From assembly GCA_023143935.1 (NCBI GenBank), contig JAGLGQ010000020.1, positions 1-8,262 on the forward strand: 8,262 nucleotides of DNA. Reading direction: 5' to 3'. Below the pieces are notes generated by a model. That model made no database searches. It saw only the letters and a program-made list of their open reading frames with translations, and had not been told where the DNA came from. The DNA is from Minisyncoccota bacterium (GTDB lineage Bacteria; Patescibacteriota; Minisyncoccia; Phycocordibacterales; GCA-2747955). Below, piece after piece: positions 1 through 6,306 of this stretch (its first letter is position 1; each line of letters begins with the position of its first letter). The translations under genes were made by a program, and so were the position numbers.

Positions 1-1280
1 AAAAAATTGCTGACAATGCAGAGGAGGCAGGATTAACTCCGCAGGAATATGTTGATGAGATGGTGCAGGTTTTTTATGATGCAACTAAAGTTTTTGATAT
101 TTCTTATAATAATTTTATTCGTACTACAGATGATTATCATATAAAAGCAGCGCAAAAGTTTTGGAAAATAGTTGATAAAAATGGATATATTGAAAAAAGA
201 AAATATAAAACAAAATATTGTGTGGGGTGTGAGATGGAAAAAACTGATTCAGAGCTTGTTGGTGGTGTTTGTCCTGATCATCCAAATAAAGAAATTCAAT
301 TGGTAGATGAAGAAAATTATTTTTTTAAAGCTTCTGCTTTTTCTGATGATTTATTAAAATATTATAAAACTAATCCAGTTGTTCCAGATTTTCGTTTAAA
401 TGAAATTAGGTCTTTAATAGAAAGAGAGGGAATGAAAGATTTTTCAATTTCTCGTTTAAAAGAAAAGATGAGTTGGGGGGTGTCTGTTCCCGGAGATGAT
501 GAACATGTGATGTATGTGTGGTTTGATGCGTTAGTAGATTATATTTCTACATTGGGTTGGGGTGGAGATGATGAATCTAACTTTGAAAAATTTTGGGGAA
601 CAAAAGATAATCCTGCGGATAGTACGGTATTTCAAATTTGTGGAAAAGATAATATTCGTCCACAGTCTGCAATGTGGCAATCTATGCTTATGGCGGCTGG
701 TATAAAAAATTCAGATGTGGTTTATGTAAATGGATTTATTTTATCTGATGGTCAGAAAATGTCTACAACTGTTGGTAATGTGGTGGATCCGTTTGATGTG
801 GCAAAAAAATATGGAGCTGAGGCTGTAAGATTTTTTGTTATAAAACATTTACACAATTACGAAGATGCAGATTGGACTCAAGAGAGGTTTCATGAGGCAT
901 ATACGGCTGATTTGGTAAATGGAATTGGTAATTTAACAAGTAGAATTTTGGCGATGTCTTCAAAAGCTGGAATTAGTTTAAAAGAAGATTTAAAATTTGA
1001 TAGAGCAAATTCTCTTTTAGAAAAATATGATTTTAATGGAGAAATGAATGCAATATGGATGAGCATTGCGGATTTAGATGATTTAATTTCTGATAAAAAG
1101 CCATTTAAATTAATAGATGAAAAACCAGATGAAGCAAAAATGATTTTACTTTCTTTATTAAAGAGTTTGTATGCGATTGCAGATTGGTTAAAACCAATAA
1201 TGCCACAGACTTCTGAAAAAATTTTTAAGGCTATAAAAGAAAATAAAAAACCAGAAGAGTCATTATTTCCAAGAATTTAA
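1..1280 (+). CDS. metG: Methionyl-tRNA synthetase, 5' end cut off by the window
   Basis: Class I aminoacyl-tRNA synthetase that charges tRNA-Met in the cytoplasm. The reading frame is open from the window edge (first whole codon at base 3), so the ATG at base 60 is internal. About 425 residues are visible; the HIGH motif and roughly 55 N-terminal residues are missing, judged by the Thermus zinc-knuckle position. Visible marks are FIRTTDDYH, a Cys-X2-Cys-X13-Cys-X2-His zinc knuckle (YCVGC to CPDH, bases 216-284) spaced as I recall it in Thermus MetRS, VWFDAL, GKDNIRPQSAMWQ, and the signature loop KMSTT followed by VGNVVDP (bases 756-785). The C-terminal helical anticodon-binding region ends at FPRI, with no EMAP/Trbp111-like tRNA-binding domain. 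Two oddities: the loop lacks the second Lys of KMSKS, and the usual RFH..WP segment reads RPQSAMW. A terminator follows at once. Identification is firm; the substituted loop is discussed in the findings. Confidence 0.96.
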   Translation, partial: KIADNAEEAGLTPQEYVDEMVQVFYDATKVFDISYNNFIRTTDDYHIKAAQKFWKIVDKNGYIEKRKYKTKYCVGCEMEKTDSELVGGVCPDHPNKEIQLVDEENYFFKASAFSDDLLKYYKTNPVVPDFRLNEIRSLIEREGMKDFSISRLKEKMSWGVSVPGDDEHVMYVWFDALVDYISTLGWGGDDESNFEKFWGTKDNPADSTVFQICGKDNIRPQSAMWQSMLMAAGIKNSDVVYVNGFILSDGQKMSTTVGNVVDPFDVAKKYGAEAVRFFVIKHLHNYEDADWTQERFHEAYTADLVNGIGNLTSRILAMSSKAGISLKEDLKFDRANSLLEKYDFNGEMNAIWMSIADLDDLISDKKPFKLIDEKPDEAKMILLSLLKSLYAIADWLKPIMPQTSEKIFKAIKENKKPEESLFPRI

Positions 1281-1308
1281 AACAAGGAAGCAAGGCTTCC
1301 TTGTTTTT
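1281..1308 (+). terminator. Intrinsic terminator of metG
   Basis: An 11-bp perfect stem (AACAAGGAAGC at 1281-1291 pairs with GCTTCCTTGTT at 1295-1305) with a 3-nt loop AAG. The descending arm runs into a T-run (1304-1308). It begins right after the metG stop codon, so metG is the last gene of its transcript and dxs needs its own promoter. Confidence 0.9.
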
Positions 1309-1334
1309 GGGGTGTAAAAAATAGGTTTTTTATG

Positions 1335-1343
1335 TGCTAAAAT
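1335..1343 (+). promoter_or_regulatory. Extended -10 promoter of dxs, predicted leaderless
   Basis: TGCTAAAAT matches the extended -10 pattern TGnTATAAT with one mismatch. It ends 8 nt before the dxs ATG, so transcription should start at or within about two bases of the start codon. No convincing -35 box or purine-rich ribosome binding site is present. The upstream metG terminator supports a promoter here. Confidence 0.65.
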
Positions 1344-1351
1344 AATTTATT

Positions 1352-3205
1352 ATGTATTTGTTTAAAGTTAATAATCCAAATGATTTAAAAAAACTTCAAA
1401 AAAGTGATTTACCAAAATTATGTGATGAGTTGAGGGATAAAATAATACAATCAACTTTATCTAACGGAGGACATTTTGGTTCTAATTTGGGAGTTGTAGA
1501 GCTTACTGTGGCATTACATTATGTTTTTTCAATGCCAGAAGATAAAATTGTTTGGGATGTGGGACATCAAACATATTGCCATAAACTTTTAACAGAAAGA
1601 AAAGATAAGTTTCATACGATTCGTAAATTTAAAGGTTTGGGTGGTTTTACAAAACCAGCGGAAAGTAAATATGATTCTTTTATTTCGGGGCATGCTTCTG
1701 TTTCTATTTCGGCTTCTTTGGGAATGGCGGTGGCAGATAAATTAAAAGGTTTAAAAAATCATCATATTGCAGTTATTGGCGATGGTTCTTTGACAGGTGG
1801 AATTGCTTTTGAGGGGTTAAATAATGCTGGGGCAAGTGATACAAATTTATTAATTATTATAAACGATAATAAAATGTTTATTGATCCGAATGTTGGAGCT
1901 TTAAAAGATTGTTTGTTGGATATAACTACTTCTCAAAATTATAATAAGTTTAGAAATAATATAAAAAAAGCAGTTCGTAAAATTAGTGGTTCGGGATTTA
2001 ATGTAGAAAAAATATCAAAAAGAATTGAACATAGTGTTAAAAATCTTTTTTTAAAAAATAATAATTTTTTTGAATCATTAAATTTTAGATATTTTGGTCC
2101 AGTTGATGGGCATGATGTTCAAAGATTAATTAAAACATTAGAAAATATAAAAGATATAAAAGGTCCTAAAATTCTTCATGTTTTAACTAAAAAAGGAAAG
2201 GGTTATTTGGAGGCTGAAAAAAATCAAACGAAGTGGCATGCTACAAATGGTAAAAGCAATAAACAAATAGAAAAAAAATTTACTAAATATCAAGATGTTT
2301 TTGGATATAGTATTTTAGAGTTAGCTAAACAGTATGATGATATTGTTGCTGTTACTCCTGCCATGCTTTCTGGTTCTTCTCTTACAATTATGCAAAACCA
2401 ATTTCCAGAAAGAGTTTTTGATACAGGTATAACAGAGCAACATTCTGTAACTTTTTCGGCAGGGTTGGCTACGCAAGGATTAATTCCTTTTTGTCATATT
2501 TATTCTACTTTTGCACAAAGAGCTTATGATCAAATAATTCATGATGTAGCAATTCAAGATTTACCTGTTGTTTTTTGTTTGGATAGGGCGGGAGTGGTAG
2601 GCGAAGATGGAGAAACTCATCATGGTTCTTTTGATTTGGCTTATTTAAATCCAATTCCAAATTTGATTATCTCCTCTCCAGTAAATGAAATAGAGTTAAG
2701 AAATTTAATGTATACTGCGTATAAAAATAAACATCCTTTTTTTATTCGTTATCCTAGGGGAAATGGGGTATTGGAAAATTGGAAAAAACCGTTTAAAGAA
2801 ATAAAAGTTGGAACGGGGGAACAAATTATAAAAGGAAATTCTGATGATGTAGCTATTTTGTTTATGGGTCCAGTGGGAAATAATGCTATAGAAGCTATTA
2901 AAAAATTAAATAAACAAAATGTTTTTCCGAGTTTATATAATATGAGATTTTTAAAACCTTTGGATAAAAAATTGTTAAATACTATTTTTCAAAATCATAA
3001 AAAAATTATTACTTTAGAAGATGGGGTAATCAAGGGAGGTTTGGGGAGTTCTGTGATTGAATTTATGGTAGAAAATGGGTATGATGCAAAAATTAAAAAA
3101 TTAGGAATTTCAGATAAGTTTGTTCAACATGGTACTTTAGATGAATTACATAAAGAATCTGGTTATGATGCTCAAAGTATTATTGAAGAAGTCTTAAATT
3201 TTTAG
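1352..3205 (+). CDS. dxs: 1-deoxy-D-xylulose-5-phosphate synthase
   Basis: Thiamine-diphosphate enzyme that condenses pyruvate and glyceraldehyde-3-phosphate to DXP. DXP is the entry to the MEP isoprenoid pathway and also a precursor for thiamine and pyridoxal phosphate. At 617 residues it is full length (the E. coli enzyme is about 620). N-terminal ThDP domain: GGHFGSNLG (His41), WDVGHQ (68-73), SGHASVSIS (112-120), GDGSLTGG (143-150) and NDNK (171-174) of the ThDP/Mg motif, then GPVDGHD (249-255). Central pyrimidine-binding domain: DTGITEQHSVTF, with the catalytic Glu at 362, then QRAYDQ (389-394) and DRAGVVGEDGETHHG (411-425). The C-terminal transketolase domain includes YPRG (467-470). 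GETHHGSFD and the domain order separate DXS from transketolase. The start at 1352 is supported by the promoter just upstream and by the N-terminal match in length. No other MEP gene lies in the window. Confidence 0.97.
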   Translation: MYLFKVNNPNDLKKLQKSDLPKLCDELRDKIIQSTLSNGGHFGSNLGVVELTVALHYVFSMPEDKIVWDVGHQTYCHKLLTERKDKFHTIRKFKGLGGFTKPAESKYDSFISGHASVSISASLGMAVADKLKGLKNHHIAVIGDGSLTGGIAFEGLNNAGASDTNLLIIINDNKMFIDPNVGALKDCLLDITTSQNYNKFRNNIKKAVRKISGSGFNVEKISKRIEHSVKNLFLKNNNFFESLNFRYFGPVDGHDVQRLIKTLENIKDIKGPKILHVLTKKGKGYLEAEKNQTKWHATNGKSNKQIEKKFTKYQDVFGYSILELAKQYDDIVAVTPAMLSGSSLTIMQNQFPERVFDTGITEQHSVTFSAGLATQGLIPFCHIYSTFAQRAYDQIIHDVAIQDLPVVFCLDRAGVVGEDGETHHGSFDLAYLNPIPNLIISSPVNEIELRNLMYTAYKNKHPFFIRYPRGNGVLENWKKPFKEIKVGTGEQIIKGNSDDVAILFMGPVGNNAIEAIKKLNKQNVFPSLYNMRFLKPLDKKLLNTIFQNHKKIITLEDGVIKGGLGSSVIEFMVENGYDAKIKKLGISDKFVQHGTLDELHKESGYDAQSIIEEVLNF

Positions 3206-3211
3206 GGAGCG

Positions 3212-3220
3212 TGTTATAAT
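3212..3220 (+). promoter_or_regulatory. Consensus extended -10 promoter of the FemAB-like gene, predicted leaderless
   Basis: TGTTATAAT is a perfect extended -10 element. It sits in the 22-nt gap after the dxs stop codon and ends 7 nt before the next ATG, so the mRNA should begin at the start codon itself. No ribosome binding site is visible. The gene can therefore be transcribed independently of dxs, although read-through is possible because no terminator separates them. Confidence 0.75.
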
Positions 3221-3227
3221 TCAATTT

Positions 3228-4211
3228 ATGAAAATTATAGACGGAGGTTTTTTGCAATCGGAAGAATGGAGAAAATTTAAAGAAAAGACGGGATTAAAAA
3301 CTTTTTTTATTGGTGATGAAAATTTTAATGCTTCAATTTTGCAACATGCCTTACCTTTAAAATTAAATTATTTTTTTATTCCAAGGGGTCCTATTTTTAA
3401 TTTAAACAAAAATATAAGAGAAAATTTTCAGAGAGTAATAGATTTAGCAAAAGAAAATAATATTTCGTGGATTAGAGTTGAACCGCAAAGTCAGGCGGAT
3501 TTAGAAATTTTGAAAAAAAATATTGATGAATTTAAGTTTATAAAGTCGGCTAAAAATCATCAACCTCCACAAACTTTAGTTATTGATTTACAAAAAACGG
3601 AAGATGAAATCTTGTTTAATATGAAGAAAAAAACTCGTTATAATATAAAGTTTAGCGAGAAAAAAAATATTGTATTTGAGAGTACTAGAGATAAAAAAGA
3701 TATTGATGAATTTTTAGGTTTAATAAAAGTTACTTCTACGAGAAATAAAATTGTGAATTATGAATTTGATTATTATAAAAATCTTTTTGATTTTTTTGAT
3801 GAAAAAATAATTCGTTTGTATGTTGCAAAATATGAAGGGAAAATTTTAGCAGGTATTGTTTCTATTTTTTATAAAGATACAGTTACGAATTTGTATGGAG
3901 CATCTTCGAATGAACATAGAAATTTAAAAGCTCCGTATGGATTACGTTGGAAAATAATTAAAGATGCAAAAGAAGAGGGTTTCAAAAATCATGATTTAGG
4001 TGGTACAAAAATTATAAAAAACGAAAAGGGAGAGAATATTCCTGCTTCTGGGGATTGGTTTGGTTTTTCTCAAATTAAATTAGGTTTTTGTTATATTTGT
4101 GAACCGATAGAATTTCCGGGGTGTTATGATATAGTTTTGAATTCAAAAAAATATTGGTTATATCGTAGTTTGCAAAAAGTAAAAGATTTTTTGAATAGGT
4201 TTAAAAAGTAG
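3228..4211 (+). CDS. FemAB/FemX-family aminoacyltransferase (probable peptidoglycan cross-bridge enzyme)
   Basis: Proteins of this family use aminoacyl-tRNA to add amino acids to the stem peptide of lipid II or peptidoglycan precursors at the cytoplasmic face of the membrane. At 327 residues the length fits FemX/FmhB-type proteins that lack the coiled-coil tRNA-binding arm of FemA. Two GNAT-like subdomains can be followed: IPRGP (51-55), WIRVEP (81-86), QPPQTLVIDL (112-121), MKKKTRYNI (132-140), APYGLRW (235-241) with the helix before LGG (257-259), and GFSQIKLGF (279-287) near the end. These match the family pattern of a QP-x-tl-x-DL stretch, KTRYNI, and a late D-x-GG followed by a fK-x-gfg motif. 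There is no signal peptide or membrane segment. The residue added and the acceptor cannot be read from sequence; transfer to another substrate is possible. A strong terminator follows. Confidence 0.85.
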   Translation: MKIIDGGFLQSEEWRKFKEKTGLKTFFIGDENFNASILQHALPLKLNYFFIPRGPIFNLNKNIRENFQRVIDLAKENNISWIRVEPQSQADLEILKKNIDEFKFIKSAKNHQPPQTLVIDLQKTEDEILFNMKKKTRYNIKFSEKKNIVFESTRDKKDIDEFLGLIKVTSTRNKIVNYEFDYYKNLFDFFDEKIIRLYVAKYEGKILAGIVSIFYKDTVTNLYGASSNEHRNLKAPYGLRWKIIKDAKEEGFKNHDLGGTKIIKNEKGENIPASGDWFGFSQIKLGFCYICEPIEFPGCYDIVLNSKKYWLYRSLQKVKDFLNRFKK

Positions 4212-4237
4212 TAGGGAATGAAAAGGGGATGAGTTAA

Positions 4238-4282
4238 AAAAAAAGAGTGAAAAATTGCTTCGCAATTTTTCACTCTTTTTTT
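4238..4282. terminator. Bidirectional intrinsic terminator between the FemAB-like gene and rpiB
   Basis: A 21-bp perfect stem (4238-4258 with 4262-4282) around loop TTC; the tip reads GCTTCGC. The core GAGTGAAAAATTGC is flanked by an A-run on the left and a T-run on the right. On either strand the hairpin is therefore followed by about seven U residues. It should stop transcription from the FemAB-like gene and act as a backstop for rpiB transcripts arriving on the other strand. Confidence 0.93.
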
Positions 4283-4305
4283 CAATGGTATAAAAATAAA
4301 AGTTT

Positions 4306-4355
4306 TTTAAAATAGTGTCCCCCATGGGGGACACTATAGAGGACTCTATTTTAAA
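4306..4355. repeat. 26-bp perfect palindrome with a third, competing arm
   Basis: Bases 4312-4337 form a loopless perfect palindrome centred on CCATGG (half-site ATAGTGTCCCC). The left arm extended outward (4306-4320, TTTAAAATAGTGTCC) can instead pair with 4341-4355 (GGACTCTATTTTAAA), with a single mismatch. A small hairpin ATAGAG/CTCTAT (4336-4349) also lies inside. Three copies of roughly the same 9-nt arm thus allow mutually exclusive folds. Read on the minus strand, the palindrome is followed by TATTTTAAAA, so it may add to rpiB termination. No coding potential is seen. Confidence 0.8.
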
Positions 4356-4386
4356 GAATAATTTTTTGAGTATTTTTGTATTAAAA

Positions 4387-4435
4387 TAGATGCATCTATG
4401 GATGCATCTATAGATGCATCTAAAAAAGGATGCAT
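4387..4435. repeat. 12-bp tandem array of palindromic GATGCATC units
   Basis: Three adjacent 12-bp units, TAGATGCATCTA (4387-4398), TGGATGCATCTA (4399-4410) and TAGATGCATCTA (4411-4422), differ at one base. A partial fourth unit, GATGCAT (4429-4435), follows after a 6-nt A-rich gap. Each core GATGCATC is its own reverse complement, so any two units can pair. The last full unit contains the rpiB stop codon and the partial unit encodes part of the last RpiB residues. Confidence 0.9.
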
Positions 4436-4893
4436 TTTTTTTGAGAATATTTTTCTATTTTTTTTATTCTTCGTACATGTCTTTTTTCGTTTGTAAAAAT
4501 TTCATCTAACCAAGTATTAATTACCCATTCCATTTCTTCTTTTTTTATAAATCTTGCTCCGAGAGATAAAATATTTGCATTATTATGTTCTTTTGAAAGT
4601 TTTAAAATTTCTTTTGGTCCGCCATAATACACAATAGCTCTTACATTAGCAAATCTGTTAGCTACAATTGCTTCACCTTGCCCAGACCCACCCAAAATAA
4701 TTCCTATATTTTTTTCAGGATTATTAGAAACTTTTTTTGCCACTCTTGATATAAAATCAGGGTAATCATCTAAAGAATTATATTCAAAAGGTCCTAAATC
4801 TTCAAAATCTAGATTTCTTTTTCTTAAAATTTCTTTAATTTGACCTTTTACATCTAATCCAGCATGGTCTGCTGCCAAAAATATCTTTTTCAT
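4420..4893 (-). CDS. rpiB: Ribose-5-phosphate isomerase B
   Basis: Interconverts ribose-5-phosphate and ribulose-5-phosphate in the non-oxidative pentose phosphate pathway; cytoplasmic, RpiB/LacAB family. At 157 residues the length is typical. Landmarks: AADHAG (7-12), DYPDF (43-47), the phosphate and active-site loop GGSGQGEAIVANR (68-80), KEHNNANILSLGAR (101-114), and RHVRRIKKI (138-146). The usual catalytic Cys of E. coli-type enzymes (CGTG/CGSG) is Gly68 here. Instead Glu74 occupies the place of the catalytic Glu75 known from the Mycobacterium tuberculosis enzyme (GGSGNGEQ), so it is probably active by that mechanism. The C-terminal tail KKCILF is encoded where the GATGCATC repeat array begins and may be a repeat-derived extension. 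Monocistronic, divergent from the gdh gene. The start is fixed by the promoter 7 nt upstream and the MKK..ADHAG N-terminus. Confidence 0.94.
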   Translation of the reverse strand: MKKIFLAADHAGLDVKGQIKEILRKRNLDFEDLGPFEYNSLDDYPDFISRVAKKVSNNPEKNIGIILGGSGQGEAIVANRFANVRAIVYYGGPKEILKLSKEHNNANILSLGARFIKKEEMEWVINTWLDEIFTNEKRHVRRIKKIEKYSQKKCILF

Positions 4894-4900
4894 TTAATTT

Positions 4901-4929
4901 ATTGTAGTATATAATGAAAGAAAATTCAA
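4901..4929 (-). promoter_or_regulatory. Promoter of rpiB (-35 and -10), predicted leaderless
   Basis: On the minus strand TTGAAT (4924-4929) and TACAAT (4901-4906) are separated by the ideal 17 nt. The -10 box ends 7 nt before the rpiB ATG, placing the transcription start at the start codon. Of the leaderless-type promoters in the window this is the only one without the TG of an extended -10, and it is the one with a recognisable -35 at ideal spacing. Confidence 0.7.
4910..4915 (+). promoter_or_regulatory. Possible -10 box for the gdh gene
   Basis: A perfect TATAAT on the plus strand, overlapping the rpiB promoter. If used it gives an AT-rich leader of about 50 nt before the gdh ATG, without a Shine-Dalgarno sequence. 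Weaker alternatives nearer the gene are TGGTTAATT (4936-4944) and TAAAGT (4957-4962). No -35 box is clear, so the choice is uncertain. Confidence 0.35.
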
Positions 4930-4971
4930 ATAGTGTGGTTAATTAAAAATTAAATTTAAAGTTAAAAAAAT

Positions 4972-6210
4972 ATGTATTCAAAAGATGAAATAGTTGTATG
5001 TAAAAAAAGTAAATTAGAAATTCAAAATATTTTTAATCAAGGGATTATTGATAGAGATGATTTAAAAATTTTAAAACATCCACGAAGAATTTTGTGTGCA
5101 AATTATCCAATAATTAAAGATAATGGGGAACAGGAAATTATTACAGCATTTAGAGTTTTATATAATAATAATTTAGGTCCGGGAAAGGGGGGTATCCGTT
5201 TTCACCCATCTGTAGATTTAGATGAAGTTTCGGAGCTTGCATTTATTATGTCTTTAAAAACGGCGCTTGTGGATTTGCCGTTTGGTGGAGCAAAGGGTGG
5301 AATCAGAATAGACCCAAAAGAATTTTCTAAAACGGAATTAGAAAAAATTTCTCGTGGATATGTGAGAGAATTTTGTAAATATTTTGGTCCACAAATTGAT
5401 GTTCCAGCTCCAGATGTAAATACTACGCCTGAAATTATGGGTTGGATGATTGACGAGTATAATAAAATTACAGGAGAAAACACCAAGGCTTTTATAACAG
5501 GGAAAACTATAGAAAATGGTGGTTCGGAGGGTAGAGATAAATCTACAGCTATGGGAGGATTTTATATTTTGCAAGAAGAATATAAAGAAATACAAGATAA
5601 GTTAAAACTTAAAGTGGCAATTCAGGGTTTTGGAAATGCAGGGTCGGTGATGGCTAATTTACTTCAAGCAGAAGGATATACTGTGGTTGCAGTGTCAGAT
5701 TCATCAACTGCAATTTATAACGAAAGAGGTTTAGATATCGAAGATGTTTTTAATTATGTTTATGGGGGAGATAAAAAACAAAGATTGATTGGATATTCTA
5801 ACGCAAAACAAATTTCAAATGAAGAATTGTTAGAGTTAGATGTAGATATTCTTGTTCCAGCGGCTTTGGGTGGAGTTATTACTATTCAAAATGTGAAAAA
5901 TATAAAAGCTAAAAATATTTTAGAATTAGCAAATGGACCAATTACAGTTGAAGCGGAACATGTTTTGGAAGAAAAAAATATTCAAGTTATTCCAGATTTA
6001 CTTGCAAATGCTGGTGGAGTGATAGTTTCTTATTTTGAATGGGATCAAAATTTAAAAGAAGAACATTGGTCTTTAGAAGATGTAAATAATAAGTTAAAAG
6101 ATAGAATTATTACAGCATATAAAAAAGTTTTAGAAGTTGCAGGTAAAGAGAGTTTGTCGTTGCGAAAAGCGGCGTATAAAATTGCAATACAAAAGATTAA
6201 TAAAAAATAA
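4972..6210 (+). CDS. Glutamate dehydrogenase-family amino-acid dehydrogenase
   Basis: NAD(P)-dependent oxidative deamination of an amino acid, most likely glutamate to 2-oxoglutarate plus ammonia (reversible); cytoplasmic and usually hexameric. At 412 residues the length is standard for the short hexameric class. Substrate domain: GPGKGGIRFHP (69-79), K96, LPFGGAKGG (102-110) with catalytic Lys108, and DVPAPDVNT (143-151) with Asp148, the partner in catalysis. Then TGKTIENGGSEGR (176-188). Cofactor domain: Rossmann loop GFGNAG (219-224) and Asp243 after the second strand, which suggests NAD without proving it. Then ELANGP (318-323) and NAGGVIVSYFEW (346-357). The N-terminus and length fit the ATG at 4972; no ribosome binding site is visible. 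Exact substrate (Glu versus Leu, Phe or Val) is inferred. It stands alone, divergent from rpiB and convergent with dprA. Confidence 0.93.
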   Translation: MYSKDEIVVCKKSKLEIQNIFNQGIIDRDDLKILKHPRRILCANYPIIKDNGEQEIITAFRVLYNNNLGPGKGGIRFHPSVDLDEVSELAFIMSLKTALVDLPFGGAKGGIRIDPKEFSKTELEKISRGYVREFCKYFGPQIDVPAPDVNTTPEIMGWMIDEYNKITGENTKAFITGKTIENGGSEGRDKSTAMGGFYILQEEYKEIQDKLKLKVAIQGFGNAGSVMANLLQAEGYTVVAVSDSSTAIYNERGLDIEDVFNYVYGGDKKQRLIGYSNAKQISNEELLELDVDILVPAALGGVITIQNVKNIKAKNILELANGPITVEAEHVLEEKNIQVIPDLLANAGGVIVSYFEWDQNLKEEHWSLEDVNNKLKDRIITAYKKVLEVAGKESLSLRKAAYKIAIQKINKK

Positions 6211-6212
6211 TA

Positions 6213-6294
6213 TTTTTCAACAGGCCCGGCCTGTACGGTAATTTAATATTTTTAAAAATATTAAATTACCGTACAGGCCTTGCCTGTTGAAAAA
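6213..6294. repeat. 82-nt near-perfect palindrome filling the gdh-dprA spacer
   Basis: The two 41-nt arms (6213-6253 and 6254-6294) are reverse complements except for two adjacent C/T mismatches (6226-6227 against 6280-6281), with no loop. Each arm carries its own small inverted repeat: ACAGGC-CCG-GCCTGT at 6220-6234 and ACAGGC-CTT-GCCTGT at 6273-6287. They flank an AT-rich inner palindrome between ACGGTAATTTAA and TTAAATTACCGT. Outer ends are T-rich on the left and A-rich on the right, the reverse of a canonical intrinsic terminator. A copy of TGTTGAAAAA (6285-6294) recurs at 6297-6306, beside the dprA stop. It could terminate both convergent genes or be a palindromic repeat element. Confidence 0.92.
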
Positions 6295-6306
6295 CTTGTT
6301 GAAAAA

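Noticed and set aside
60..62. ATG at base 60 as the metG start
   Set aside because: The frame is open to the window edge and the upstream codons (KIADNAEEAGLTPQEYVDE) match the MetRS family, so this Met is internal.
4212..4419. A small gene or riboswitch in the FemAB-rpiB spacer
   Set aside because: The spacer is explained by a terminator and palindromic repeats. It lies downstream of both flanking genes, where a riboswitch is not expected, and no convincing short frame was seen.
4387..4435. GATGCATC array as a CRISPR
   Set aside because: Units are 12 bp and directly adjacent with no spacers, and no cas gene is present.
5202..5595. Two open frames antisense to the gdh gene
   Set aside because: They lie fully inside a well-conserved dehydrogenase gene and encode no recognisable domain; they are antisense shadows.
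6213..6294. 82-nt palindrome as an ordinary intrinsic terminator
   Set aside because: The arms begin with T-runs and end with A-runs on both strands, with no U-tract directly after the hairpin, so it lacks the canonical layout. A termination role is still possible.
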